A DNA stretch of 64,000 nt from Thunnus maccoyii (lineage: Eukaryota > Chordata > Actinopteri > Scombriformes > Scombridae). How positions within the stretch are numbered: the stretch's first letter is position 1; every line of letters starts with the position of its first letter. The DNA lies in contig NC_056554.1 of the NCBI RefSeq assembly GCF_910596095.1, positions 5,394,001 through 5,458,000 on the forward strand. The letters are read 5' to 3'. The position numbers were made by a program, and so were the translations under genes. Positions 1 through 11,800 of the stretch are shown here, piece by piece. The notes beneath the pieces were generated by a model, which worked only from the letters and a program-made list of their open reading frames with translations, was not told the DNA's origin and searched no databases.

Positions 1-3000
1 ATTGTGGAAGTCTTCAATGGTAAACTCAGTGAATCCTTCGTTAACCAGGTCCAGTTTGCTTTTAGCTGCAACTGCTTTGAACCTGAAGAGACAGAAAAAC
101 ATGTATGTAGTAACTGTGAATATTACAGCCACAACAACACAATTTAAAGAGTACATCTGGAGCATAGTGCACACTATTTCTTTTTATTATAACAAACATA
201 CACAATTGTATAGCAAGGTACTATTTACACGTGTCAGATTTGTGTAAAACTATTCAAATAAATGTATGAAATCAGCACCCAGTGCAGCCATGACAAGACA
301 ACACTGAGCTAAAACGGACTTTAATAGTCCAAGATGACATGAGTGTGAACCTGAGTCTAAGGACAGATAGCTACCACAACCCAAACAGCAACCACTATGG
401 CACTCACTTCTGTAGTTCTTTGCTGTCATCTAGCAGGGACTCAAGATGTGCGAAGCCAAAGGCTCTGTAGAAACAGTTCCCATCTGGTCGCGTCTTACGA
501 ATGTACGAGTATTTTTTGTGTAGGTCCTGCAACAAAAAAAAAAACAAAAAAAGAATGATACCATACTGTAAAATCAGAAGTTAAAACTGTGTTTGAGTAT
601 GTAAACGTTTTTGTTTTGTGACGCCCTGGACTGCGGAGGAAATGCTCCCTGATGTGGGTGCAGTAACCTGAGAGCAGGTGGTGTGGTTTGACTGACCTTG
701 ATCTTGAGCTGATAAACTGTGTCTTCCTCTGCGTACTCCCTCTGCAGCACAGACAGGTCCTGTCTGTCCGACACTAAAGGGTTACTGTTGGCTATCTAGA
801 AACCCACACACAGAAAATCAAAGTAAGAACATGCATAGTAAGATATTTAACTCATGTGGACTGTGCTTGTGGTCTTGACAAGAGTTCGAATTTTGACCAA
901 CAAAAAGGACCAATGTATTTATACATGTCATTATACAGAACATCTACTGCACTCTTGGATATTATGTTGGTTATAAAACAGCTAAATCTACTATTATATA
1001 TTATATTATAGCTGTGCAAACACATTTCATAGTTACTTTAACAAGTCAAGGTGTAATGTTGTGATGGGAAGCTTAAAAAGGTTGCTGCATTTTCATAAAA
1101 CAAAGATCAGCAGGTCATGAAAAAACAGTTAAATAAGGGCAAATCATTTAGGCATCAATGTCCACACATCAGCTGGGCTCTCAGGATGCTTAACTGTGGA
1201 AAAAGTGACTGGATCTTGTTACTCAGGGGCAGAATTATGGCAAGTCATCTTTGGTTATGTTGCCTGTCAAAATGAAAGTAACTCTAGCCAATAAAAAAGG
1301 ACTTCTCACCTCCTGCTGAATTCTGTCCTGTTGAGCAATTATGGCCTCGTCATATGCGAGGCAGTTCACTCCTGTAAGACAAGGGGGACAAATTCATTTG
1401 GCTTCAAGAGTAGATATTTAAAGTGGAGACCACCCACCATGATGGTTGAGCTTGTACAAGGCCAATAATGGATGACACCATATTAGAGCTGGATTGATTA
1501 GTTGATGAAGTGATTTGTCCAAGTTAATATGCAATTATTCTGATAATTGATCATTTTTCAAGCAAAAATGCAAAAATTTCTATGGTATCAGGTTCTCAAA
1601 TGTGAGTTTTTTGCTGCTTCTTCTTGACTTTACATGACAGTAAATTGAATATCTTTAGGCTTTGGACTGTTGCTCTAACAAGACATGTGAAGACATCACT
1701 TTGAAGTCTGGGGAACTGGGATTAACATTTTTCACTGTTAACTGATTTTCTGTAGACCAACTGATGAAACGAGAAAATAATCAGCAGATTAATAAATTAT
1801 GGAGGAAAAAAAACATTAGTTGTAGCCCTACACCATACGAATTGTTTAATGAAATATGTGGCAAATGGATTCAACAATCTGCAACAGATCAGGGTCAGTG
1901 TTTATGAAGCCTATCAGAATATAAAATTGGTAAGTAAAACAGAGCAAATCTGATGAAACAACGTACAAAATGCATAGTTTGCTCCTTTTGTTTTTTTAAT
2001 GTAACCCATTAATAAAATGGTGTCAATCCTAATAATCCTGGTGTGCGCTGGAATACTTTTTTGATTTATTGTACCTGCCCTGCATCAGCTGGCACCCAGG
2101 AGAGAGGCCCTGCTGTGCACGAGGTATCTTAAGTTTTTTATAAAATTGGTAAGGTTAAAATTATGAAAGTGGAACAGCACATTGCTGTCACATTTTAATA
2201 TAGCAGATGAGTAGAGACACTGCAGTGGAAGGTCAGTGCTGCAGTTCCAATAATGCAAATGTGGTAGCAAACAGCAGAAAAGGACACTATTAAATAAGGA
2301 CACCATTAAAGCTGAGAAATGATTTCAGCTGAATAGAGTTAGCAGTGTAACTGTACACAAAAATAACCTGCGTTGCTACTGGGGAAACAGTTGTTGCAGG
2401 AGCTTCTTGTTGTCTATACACTATATGTATGCAGGTGTTACAGGCATCTGGCTTGTACAACCTAAACAATACATCTGTATTAAATTATGACTATCTATGC
2501 ACCTTTAGCACAAATTGGAGATATTTTGACTCATGTTACATATTACATTTCTCTTTAATTATTCTGGGTCATCTTTTTGTGAATGAAGCAGCATTTCTTC
2601 ACAGAGCTGGCACTGCCACTGTGACATTGGCGTAAAAAAAAAAACTGCTCAGACTGCCACTGCATTAACTTATGACTGATGGGAACACCTGGTGGGTTTG
2701 TTGTGTGGCCAACCCAGATGTTTTGTAGTTTTGCAACAGATTTTCACCTAAAGTTCAGACATTTGCACCTCATCTTAGATTACGTCCAAAACAGTGTTTT
2801 AAAATGAAAATGATCTCCGTCCACAAGAGCATTTTAGCACCGTTCCAGAAATAATCTCCGTCCATACAAACACGCCTGAAAACGCATATCACATGACCAT
2901 TCACATGGGCATGCACATGCCGGTGTAAACAGGAAGCAGATTGTCTACTCTGCGGTTGGTTGCTAAGTTGTCAAGACAACAAGGTCAGCAATGCCTGTAA

Positions 3001-5109
3001 TTAGTTATCCATGTTGAATTAACAACTGGTAGTCACGGCTGGTGTCCCAATCAGGAAGTGAACACAGGTGCCTGCTACATCGTTTTCAAAGGTCTCAGTT
3101 TCCGCCCGTCCAGGCTAAAAACACGATCCTGGAGTTTTCAAACTAAAACGTGGTCAGCAGCATTTTTAAAAAAGTCTCAGTTTTAGGGGTTCGAAAATGC
3201 CAGAGCAGTGTGGACGCTAGATGTTAACGTAGCCAAAGTTATGCGTTTTAAAATGAAAACGTATTAGTGTGGATGTAACCTTAATGACGACACTGTTTAT
3301 ACATTCAAGATAATGTGGTTTAGGCAGGCTTATTTTTTAGTTTCAAGAGGATAGGGACCTGCTTATTCAAAAAAGCACCATTTTTAAAGTTGAAATTTTA
3401 TTTTTGCATTTTGCACTGGAATTTACAGAATAAGGAAAAAACTGTAAAGGCCTTTACACACCGGGGGCTTTTTTTGTGCAATAAATTTGCATGTCAATGT
3501 TTTTTTGAACTGTTGTTTTATCATGAGTACTTTCACACAGAGCGCAAATATTACGCTGTAAAAGAGCGACGGAATTTTTTTTTCAGAACAATTTTTTTCA
3601 AGATTTTTCTGAGTTTTCACACAGCGAATAAAGGCATCAACAAATCATGAAGCGTAATCTGCACAAACATCCACACACATTTCCCGCTGTATATGTGTTT
3701 TGAACTTATTTACTGTATCTACATTGATCGATCAGGCTCACAGTCTGTCTGTTTCACTACAGGCAGGTTTACTCGCTGCAGTGGGCAGGGAAATATAATC
3801 AATTTATCAATTAATACAAACGATTCAACATGTCAATTTCTTCTCATGGAGCCAACATGAAAACTATTTTTAGCTGCTTCTGTGGTCAGAGATGCTGAAC
3901 GATGTCAGAGATCTTCATCATTGGATGATGTTGCGTCCATCATTTTTTTAGAATAACGGGCTGTTGCAAAGTCTTTAGCAAATTAATGTCTCTGTCACAA
4001 ATATGTATCTCTGTGAAAAGGAAAAGATTTGATTCAAAATATTTGCAGACAAGTATTTTGCATTTTCATGTTGTTTATTCGTCATGTTCCCAGTGTGTAA
4101 AGGCCTTAAGAAACAAAAAAATGTTTTTTGTGAACTGACATGCCTAAGAAGAAATAAATAAAAACCCTAAGATCTTAGTTTTTTTTCAATCTGTCTTCAT
4201 TAAATATATTGTGAGTGTATTGAACCGTGATCCGTCTATAATCTATCGCACCGGATCATGAGATGACTGTATCCTTACACCCCTACCAGGTGGCCAAACA
4301 ATCTGTACAGAAATGATGCAGCTTCCCCAGAGGAAGAGCAGGTTAGTGCTCCTAACAGTTTATTAAAGTAATTATATCAAATTGCATAAATCAGTCTGTT
4401 TTGTCTATTTGTTTGTCTTCTTCACATTAAAAAAAATTGAGGTGTTCAGGTTGGTGAAACCATGACACTTACGTATGAGAATTAGGGGTAACGTTATTAC
4501 AATTTTAATTAAATGAAGACAACAATAAAGCATTCACGGAGACAGGTACATTCTCTCGTTGTTTTCAACATCACCCACAAGTCACTACAATCAACCGCAG
4601 ACGCATTGAGCCCACAGTCATCAGCTAACACGAAAACAGGTTTGCCCGTAACACCGGCTAACGTATGTCAGCTAAACCGTGCTAGCTCGACCTGTGCGAA
4701 AACAAAACAATTTCTCGTCACGACGAATAACGTCGTTACAGCAACCAAAAAGAGGCTGTCCTGTCTTTAATATTAAGCATATACTTTCAACATTTCCTTA
4801 AGTGAAAAACTCTGGGACTGTCACTCGCGGTTGCCTTGTCAGTAACTAAACAAGCGTTTTTTTTTCTTTGTGTAGCGACGGTAGCTTGCTAACGTTAGCC
4901 AACAAGCTGTGGCCTCTGTCTCGTCGCTGCATGTCGGCCACCTCTATCACGGAGAGGGCAGCGGCTGACACGCCGAGAGTACACTCGTGTGGATAAAGGC
5001 TTCCTTTGCAAGAGACAAGACCGCGCTGTTTGTCGGATATTTTTGTGTTGTAACGGTTTCTCTCACCCTCCACCTCTGCCTGTGATGATTCCTGCTGCTC
5101 CTCCGCCAT
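1..5109 (-). CDS. otub1: Ubiquitin thioesterase OTUB1, 5' part (partial gene)
   Basis: OTUB1 is a cytosolic OTU-family cysteine protease that prefers Lys48-linked ubiquitin chains and also blocks E2 enzymes non-catalytically. Coding exons in transcription order are 5067-5109, 1310-1371, 697-795, 408-526 and 1-82, giving 135 codons; the 3' part lies beyond the left edge. All junctions are GT-AG and in phase. The start ATG (5107-5109) opens MAEEQQESSQAEVEG. Exon 2 encodes GVNCLAYDEAIIAQQD, exon 3 the N-terminal helix region with SDRQDLSVLQREYAEED, and exon 4 the catalytic PDGNCFYRAFGF motif. Exon 5 ends in FTEFTIEDFHN. The catalytic His lies in the missing part. Teleosts carry otub1a and otub1b, and I cannot tell which this is. 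Identity is certain at family level from near-complete agreement with vertebrate OTUB1. Confidence 0.95.
408..526 (-). CDS. otub1: otub1 catalytic exon (Asp and Cys of the OTU site)
   Basis: This 119-nt exon starts DLHKKYSYIRKTRPDGNCFY. Within PDGNCFYRAF lie the catalytic-site Asp and the nucleophilic Cys, which correspond to human Asp88 and Cys91. It ends in phase 2 (DDSKELQ plus a split Lys codon) and joins the exon at 1-82. Donor gtgagtg and acceptor gcag are both clean, so the catalytic core looks intact. Confidence 0.93.
1484..1831 (-). mobile_element. Miniature transposon relic, 'ggctacaacta' family, copy 1
   Basis: Read on the minus strand the element begins TAGGGCTACAACTAATG, passes through ATTAATCTGCTGATTATTTT, and ends near AATTATCAGAATAATTGC. 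I recognise this as a teleost dispersed repeat whose ends resemble GGCTGCAACTAACGATTATTTT. Two further copies occur at 31867-32186 and 38600-38862. The superfamily cannot be assigned from the sequence alone. Confidence 0.6.
2778..3280. mobile_element. 503-bp inverted-repeat element with TTA target duplication
   Basis: The left end GATTACGTCCAAAACAGTG and the reverse complement of the right end, GGTTACATCCACACTAATAC, are imperfect terminal inverted repeats. Each end is flanked by TTA (2775-2777 and 3281-3283). A 3-bp TTA/TAA duplication is typical of PIF/Harbinger-type elements. The interior carries repeated ATCTCCGTCCA motifs. No transposase frame is present, so the element is non-autonomous. 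Confidence 0.65.
3447..4107. mobile_element. About 660-bp inverted-repeat element, TAA flanks
   Basis: The left end AAGGCCTTTACACACCGGG (3447-3465) matches the reverse complement of the right end at 4089-4107 with one mismatch. The flanks fit a TAA target duplication overlapping the first bases, which again suggests a PIF/Harbinger-type non-autonomous element. Short reading frames inside it (such as 3390-3650) have no domain content. Confidence 0.7.
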
Positions 5110-5187
5110 CTTAGCTGTCGAGATCTGTTTCCTCCTTCTGCATGACCTCATTCATTACACACTTCCGGGCGGAGTCAAATGTATCTG

Positions 5188-5250
<63 letters not shown>

Positions 5251-5252
5251 TT
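5101..5252 (-). promoter_or_regulatory. otub1: otub1 start region: YY1-type start context and (AAT)n upstream
   Basis: On the minus strand the start codon sits in TAAGATGGCGGAG (5101-5113), which matches the AAnATGGCGG form of the YY1 site often found over start codons of housekeeping genes. A trinucleotide tract at 5188-5251, (ATT)n on the plus strand, lies only about 79-142 bp upstream of the ATG, inside the likely 5' UTR or core promoter. CpGs are common from about 4540 to 5170. The transcription start itself is not visible. Confidence 0.5.
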
Positions 5253-5292
5253 GTTTATTTACTTTTTATTTATTTTTTCACTTTTATATTTG

Positions 5293-5768
5293 AATGATCC
5301 ATCCAGAGCTGTTTAAGATGTATATAAAACACTCTACTTTGAATGAGAATTTGTGTCTGATGATTTTTCCACAAAAAAGGTTAAATGTTTCCAGAATCTA
5401 TGAATATGCAAATATATTTCATTTCAGAAGTTGCTGGACACAAGATGTCTCCTATATCACTGTAAAGTCCATTCTCAGTGTTCGTGCACTGGAGGCTTCA
5501 AGTCCCCACATCACACTTGTGTAAGTTGAATACTGGACCGGGATTTGCTCCAAACTAGTTGTGATGTCACAAATCATGCTCTTAGGCCCGCCCCTTAAAA
5601 TTAGATTTTCAGTGAGCACAGAGAAACTTTCCACTTTCAGCAGATGAATGTGAAAACAGACTTCTAGTGTCAAACTCTGCACAAACATCATTCTGCATGG
5701 TGAAGCTCAAACATTCAACTGAAGGAACAAGAAGAAAAATGTGTTTTTAAGTGGAGGGAGACTTTAAG
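5293..5768 (+). mobile_element. Dispersed element A, copy upstream of otub1
   Basis: This segment aligns over about 450 bp with 42243-42707 in the same orientation. Shared blocks include ATGTCTCCTA, AAAGTCCATTCTCAGTG, CAAACTAGTTGTGATGTCAC and GAGAAACTTTCCACTTTCAG. The right end GTGGAGGGAGACTTTAA mirrors the left end of the better-preserved copy (TTAAAGATCCCCTCCA), so it looks like an inverted-repeat element with TTAA-like flanks. It carries TGTGATGTCACA (5560-5571) and a GC box (5585-5594). It begins about 185 bp upstream of the otub1 ATG. Confidence 0.75.
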
Positions 5769-6203
5769 TAACGTGACCACCTTTGGTCCACAGTAATCCC
5801 CAGACCTTTTCCTGTCAAGGATCCTTAAATGATGGGGTGTGCAGCATGCTATCTAAACACCCTACTATATCTTATAGTACATTTCCCCATTGTGATAAAT
5901 TCTGGTGAATGAAATAGCTAATTAAACTGTCTTTGTACCTAAGACTGGATAACCAACCAGACCCAAAGCTGTTCACTGTGTGTCAACTAGTTTGTGATAA
6001 TTTGATTAACAACAATTTTGTCTGATAATTGTTTATTGGGTATACTAAAGCACAATATAAACTGAAATCATAAGGGCCTTAACATGTCTCTTGCATTACT
6101 ACCCATTATGTCCTGTCTTGTATGGTTTTGTGTTAAAATCTTTTTTGTTGTTGTTTTTTTGTTGTTGTTTTGTTTTTGTTTCCAGTTGATGTTGAGCAGC
6201 AAG

Positions 6204-6371
<168 letters not shown>

Positions 6372-6588
6372 TTACTGATCTTTAAAAATCCCTGCAAAAA
6401 ATACACCAGGAATCTTAACAGACCCCCAAATCTTAGGTGACCCAGAAAGTACGAGTATACTTGTTGTATGTCCCCCCCCTCTCTCTCATCACACTCTCCC
6501 CATGTTTTACTGTCTCTTTCTGCTCTGTCCACTGTCGAACTGAAGTCAAAATGCCAAAACATTATCTTTAAAAACACAAACATGGAAA

Positions 6589-6594
6589 TTTATT
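6589..6594 (-). terminator. nectin4: Candidate nectin4 polyadenylation signal
   Basis: TTTATT on the plus strand reads AATAAA on the minus strand, about 1.9 kb past the nectin4 stop. It is the nearest canonical hexamer I found. Variant signals closer to the stop cannot be excluded. Confidence 0.3.
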
Positions 6595-8490
6595 TCAACC
6601 CAGCAGATTATACCCAAACACAGCCCTGAGTGAAAATCCAGGCACCTGACCAGGAAGATAATTTTTCCAGAAATAATGTGGAATGCAGAGTCTTTTATAG
6701 CTCAGTAGTTGTGCAGTTTGTAGGCCCATTCCAGTCCCTGCACTTCCCAGCAGTACACATCAGAGGGCACTGTCTGCAACAAATACAGCCTACATTCAAC
6801 TACCAGTCATCTGGTGCTTTTACCTGTTGGGTGATACCACACAATACATGGCACATTGCCTCTGCCACAAAGTATTCCAGCAATTTTTCATCCCAACATC
6901 TCTAACTCTAAAGGGCATTTGACTTTGTGTCTTGGAGAAAAAAAAGTTTAAAAAAAAAAAGTTTACGGAAGGTTACAGACACCAAAACAACACAAAAAGC
7001 TGTGTCTAGAACAAAATAATACTTCATATTTGCCAAAAAAGCAAAATATAGTTTTTAGTGTTTTCTCTTTGGCAAATTGCTTCCCATATCAGGGCTGTTA
7101 AAGAACCCCACAGTACTCAAAATACACATAAACAAAAAATAAAACCAGTAGTCCACAGATAAATGAGGACAAACAATGTTAAAAATCTGTAACAGTTCAT
7201 AACAAATTCCTCTTGGAGAGGAAACTCCAGCAAGCAGGGAAAACTTAAAATACAGACAGATGTTAGTCTATGGTGTTCAGTTTTTTTTAAAGTATTCATA
7301 TAGCCAAGTCAGCAGTAAAAAGTATGTACTGTAATTAATATGTATTTTACAAACATTTTTCAGTGTGTCCAGCTTTCATCCACTCTGTATGTGTGTACAT
7401 TCATGGTTGTAAACGACATACTGTATACAATTCTGTTATTATTAGTGTGTCTGTGTGTTACATATGTGAAACAGTGTTTCAAGTTTCATCCTAGCATCAC
7501 AGGAGCAGGTTGCATTGATTATGTATCTGGTATTAGTGTATGTGTGTTAACAGGTGTGTTCATATGTGATGTTGTATGTGATGTAGATGTGTTGAATTTG
7601 TTTATATGATATAAAAAATATTTAAAGTATTTTTTAAAAAAGGAAGTCATTTGCATATTTGTACAAATTTACAGATCGCCAAATCATTATGTGTGTAGGT
7701 CACATTAGTCATGTTTTGGCTGTATGTAGTCTTTAACAAATCAACACTATTGAGGCAAAGACATAAGGACAGTAAGACAATATGGAGGTATGCATGTTGC
7801 CGGTGTGGCAAGAGAGGAACAGCCCCATGGTTTGGATTTGCTCCCAAACCGTGTTGTGTAAGGAACTTAACACTGGCACATTTACTGACACACTGAACAC
7901 CACTAAAGCAAAAATCCACCCTCAGTACTGAGGTGTTGCAATATGCTTTTCTGGCGTTCTCACAGCCTTGTCTATTTGTCCAGCATTTGCTGATTTCTCA
8001 CTGTACATGTCCTTGAGTGCTTTCAACATCCCCCACAGAAGGTATGTGAGTTGCATTCACCTGTTAGTTACAGCCAGTTAGAGCAACAGATCCTGTATTG
8101 AGAAAGCTGAGGAAGAAATATTGCCTGCAACTAAATGCCATAGTAGGAGCGCTTGAAATATTGCGACATTGTCTGTGTTTGTGCCAGTAATCTGTGGAAA
8201 TACAAAACACCCTGTTGATGACCAAACATCAGGCAGAAATCAGAAATCCACAAATGTCCAGTAGATGCTTTAGGGTAGATTTTTCCTTTACAGGCTTTGT
8301 TCCATTGCACAATGTTCCCACTCATTAAAGAAGATGCAGAATTGTAGTCAATATGCAGATTTTCCATAATTGACCACAAACTATTTTTCTGAGCTGTAAC
8401 CAAACTTTTCCTGTGTATCCACATTTGAAGTACCTCCAAAACCAGAGCTAGTCAGTTCTGTAGTTTCACATGTTATTTTCCAGCTGCCTG

Positions 8491-8883
8491 CTAAACTATC
8501 TGGGCCTTGTGAATCAGGGAGGCATGAGCGCTGAGCTCAGAGGGGCTTGGCCGGGGTTTGGGTCTCAGAGTGCCATTAGTCTGCTGATAGCGTGTACTGT
8601 GCGCCTCAGACACGTGGGAGCTGTTGGTCTCGCTGTCTTGATCATCAGGATGCTCCTGACTGGCAGGACCACCCAGACCTTCATCCACTTCATCCTCATC
8701 ATCTGTTACCGGTGGGTAGGAGCAGCTCACAGGAGAATGCTGATGATTCTTTGCCACACTTCCTGGCCGTGAACCCCCGTCTGTTGGGATAATGGCATTG
8801 CCGTTTATCTGCCTAACAATCTCAGTGGACTGTACCATCGGGAAGGGTGATGGCATGAGAGGAGGGTGGAGACGACTTTCCTG
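8491..8883 (-). CDS. nectin4: nectin4 last exon: acidic tail and C-terminal PDZ-type end
   Basis: This 131-codon exon (including TAG) starts QESRLHPPLMPSPFP, has an acidic stretch VTDDEDEVDEGLG, then NGTLRPKPRPSP, and ends HKAQIV. The hydrophobic C-terminus suits a PDZ ligand, as in other nectins (human nectin-4 ends GHLV, others EWYV), although the sequence is not identical to either. The acceptor is a tandem gcagCAG, so one Gln may be optional. Confidence 0.88.
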   Translation of the reverse strand, partial: QESRLHPPLMPSPFPMVQSTEIVRQINGNAIIPTDGGSRPGSVAKNHQHSPVSCSYPPVTDDEDEVDEGLGGPASQEHPDDQDSETNSSHVSEAHSTRYQQTNGTLRPKPRPSPSELSAHASLIHKAQIV

Positions 8884-11800
8884 CTGCAAAGGTACAGAGT
8901 AGACACACTTCTTAATTGTATCATCATCAGGTAGGTATGCAGTGTTTAATAAGCATTCCGCAATTTGGTGAAATCAGGCTTTGACTTGCCCAGAAATACA
9001 CATGCACAAAGATACACTCACCAGAGACATGGCGCTGTTCCTCACATATGTCTCCACTCTGAGCCGGTTCTCCTCATCTCTATCCAGAGGCCTGTCTCTT
9101 CCCCTCCGTGAGTTGTTGTACAGAACTGGTCTGCCCAGATAGTCTAATGCTCCCCCTCCTCCTCCCCTCCCACCTGAGATAGTAGACCGGCTGTCACGGC
9201 ACCGAGCCTGTTCCTGTCAATGCAGGAAAAGACACTGATTAGTATTCACAGATACACGGATTAGGTGCACAAATTGTGATGTGTCCTTTTTTTGCACCCT
9301 TAACTTAAACTGAGCTGAATGAAAAATATTTATTTAAAGCAGGCCAAATCAGACTGAGATAACTGGAAATGACTATGTAATTTGATACTATTTGATTGAT
9401 TCGCTTCCAATAAATTAATTCTATGTAATTGCTAGAGTATCCAAAGGAGTCTTTTAGTGCAAAGCAGGTCCACTAACTTACAAAAATGTGATATTTGTCC
9501 ACAAACAAGCATACAATTTAACAAATATGAAAAATAAAGTTTCCAATAATAAACAAATAATGAATCAATATTTACTTGGGTTTAAATTGAACTTAATTTC
9601 CCTATCATTAAAAACAAATTACACAGTTCTTTCCTATTTCATAGGAAATTATGTTTTCATAAAATAATCATTTTAAAAATAATAATAAAAAGTGTTACCC
9701 AAGAGTCTTGTCTGGTCCCCAAATTCTTAGCTACATTCATGGTAGTATAATGCTAAGATAAGAGCCACTGCAATTCATAATGTCGGAGCAGTACAGCTAA
9801 ATGTCTAAAATATGAGTGTAAAAGTCTAATAATTGTTGACTATATAAGACTAAAACAGTGAATTAGAATAACCTTATGCAGGACACTACGGTTCAGGTCA
9901 GCATTAAAACATAACACCATAGAAGAAACATCATTATTGACTATAGAGACCAGTTATGCCCCTGAAACAAAAGATTCCAAGAAAGAGGAGAACACAAACA
10001 GCCTAAAGGTCTTCAACAATATAATGTTATTATCAATATCTGAGATGCACTACATTCAGATTTGAAATGTTGAATCTCAGAACTTAGCCGTCTGGCATCT
10101 GGACAGTAAAGCCTCAGTCCCCAGGCCTGGCCCTGCATGCAGAGTTAGATAGATATGTAGACTGACCCCGAGGGATGACAGGCTGGTCCTCAGGGTTCCC
10201 TCCACCCGCAGAGGGATGTATTCCTCTGTCTGCAATGACAAAAAAAACCAGAGGGCTGGATTAGCTCAAGATAATACCCTGTCAAACTTTGCCAAAATCC
10301 TAAACCCTAAAAGAAAAGTCTGTCCCATCAAAACTGTAAAATCCAAATCTACTCGTTTCCTTAGAAAGACAAGCAAAGATATTATCATTTAGCCGCCACA
10401 ACTATACAACTATAACGCAAACCTGTGGTTATAGAACACAGTATTAGGTATTCATCATAGAAAGACCTCTAAATAAGGATCTGTAAATCCCCGTCACTAG
10501 TATAACCCTATCAGTTTGAAAGGAAATGCTGATCTTAGATCTGCTCTCTCAGCATCCTACTGATTTTGATCAATGGTGCCAAAGTCTTGCAGCCTGAATC
10601 AGGTTGTGCAGACTTAGTGAGAAAAGACAAGATTATGCTGCAATAGGGCAATGTGTTCAGTGTGAAAGCAATAATTCAGTCATAGTACCGCTCCTCTGGT
10701 ATCTGTGCTGACAGAGTTCATCCTCCTGAAAGAAGCTTGTCTGGAGAGAGTGGTTATTTCTTCCCTGTGAGAGAAGAGAGATAGAAATAATTAAAATAAA
10801 ATAAAATAAAGGGGAAAGACATTTTAAGCTTTAATGTACCTCACACTGCATATTTTTTCATTTTTTATTTAGTTTTTGTGCATATTTTTTCATTTATTTC
10901 CTCATATCATTTATGAACTGAATTTTACGCTTTACTTTACTAATTCTACTTAACACACTCTTCTGTTGTATGTGTCAGTTGTAATATGCCTAATAACCCA
11001 GATTTGTTTCATTCTTAATGGCTCAATCAGCCCTGCGGTGATCATTAAAATTTCATCTCATCTTATCTCATCTTAATTAAACATCATGTTATCTCAGCGT
11101 ACTTCCTCTCATTCAGCTCCCTCTTCAGTTTCTGGTTCTTGCGTTTGTGATAGCAAGTGACAGTGATGATGACGATGAGCATCAAGATCAGCAGCCCGCC
11201 TGCCACAGCGCCAACGATGATCATCAGCATGTTTTCAAGCCCCGACTCCCTCTCGAGAGAGTCTGTAAAGCAAAAAGAGATTAGTAGGAGTAGGGAAGTT
11301 GGCAGGATTAGATGGGTGTATGCATCTATTCTCACAGTATATGTTATCATGACAAGTCTCAGTCTGTCATGTTGACAGTGCTGTCAGCTACCTGCCACAC
11401 CAATCTCCACCTCCGCCGTCCCTGCTCCCACTTCATTCTTCGCCACACATTGGTAGGTGCCTGCGTCTGACAGGCTTAGAGGTCGCCCAAAAACTAGTGT
11501 TCCATTAGGGTGAGGGATCACACCCTCTGGCAGCTTTCCACCCACTCTGCAAACAGAACAAAACACAAAACAAAGTTACATTTAATGCATTTAGATCAAC
11601 ATATGAACCTACTGTAATATGGGTTAAGAGGAAATATGAAAACTCCTAGTTAAAAAAAACAAAACATCTTCAGTCACTGACGATATTTATGCACTATTTT
11701 TCCGAAAAGAAACTCTGTATCCAGTTCTCTGATATCTTTGGATTTCTGCCACGAAGTTCAACTTCTTTTCTGTAGGTGGTGCACTTTTCTTTGTTCAGCC

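Larger units (their letters stand above)
1372..5066 (-). other. otub1: otub1 intron 1 (3.7 kb), mostly transposon-derived
   Basis: This is the longest otub1 intron in the window. It holds three recognisable mobile-element relics: 1484-1831, 2778-3280 and 3447-4107. The part at 4540-4770 is CpG-rich and belongs to the promoter side. An 85-codon reading frame at 4513-4770 on the plus strand has no recognisable domain and is not called as a gene. I see no other exon. Confidence 0.7.

Noticed and set aside
3390-3650. 86-codon plus-strand frame
   Set aside because: It overlaps the end of the inverted-repeat element 3447-4107 and is Phe-rich from T runs.
4513-4770. 85-codon plus-strand frame near the otub1 promoter, considered as a divergent gene
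   Set aside because: No recognisable motif, no splice or polyadenylation support, and it lies inside otub1 intron 1. CpG content explains its appearance.
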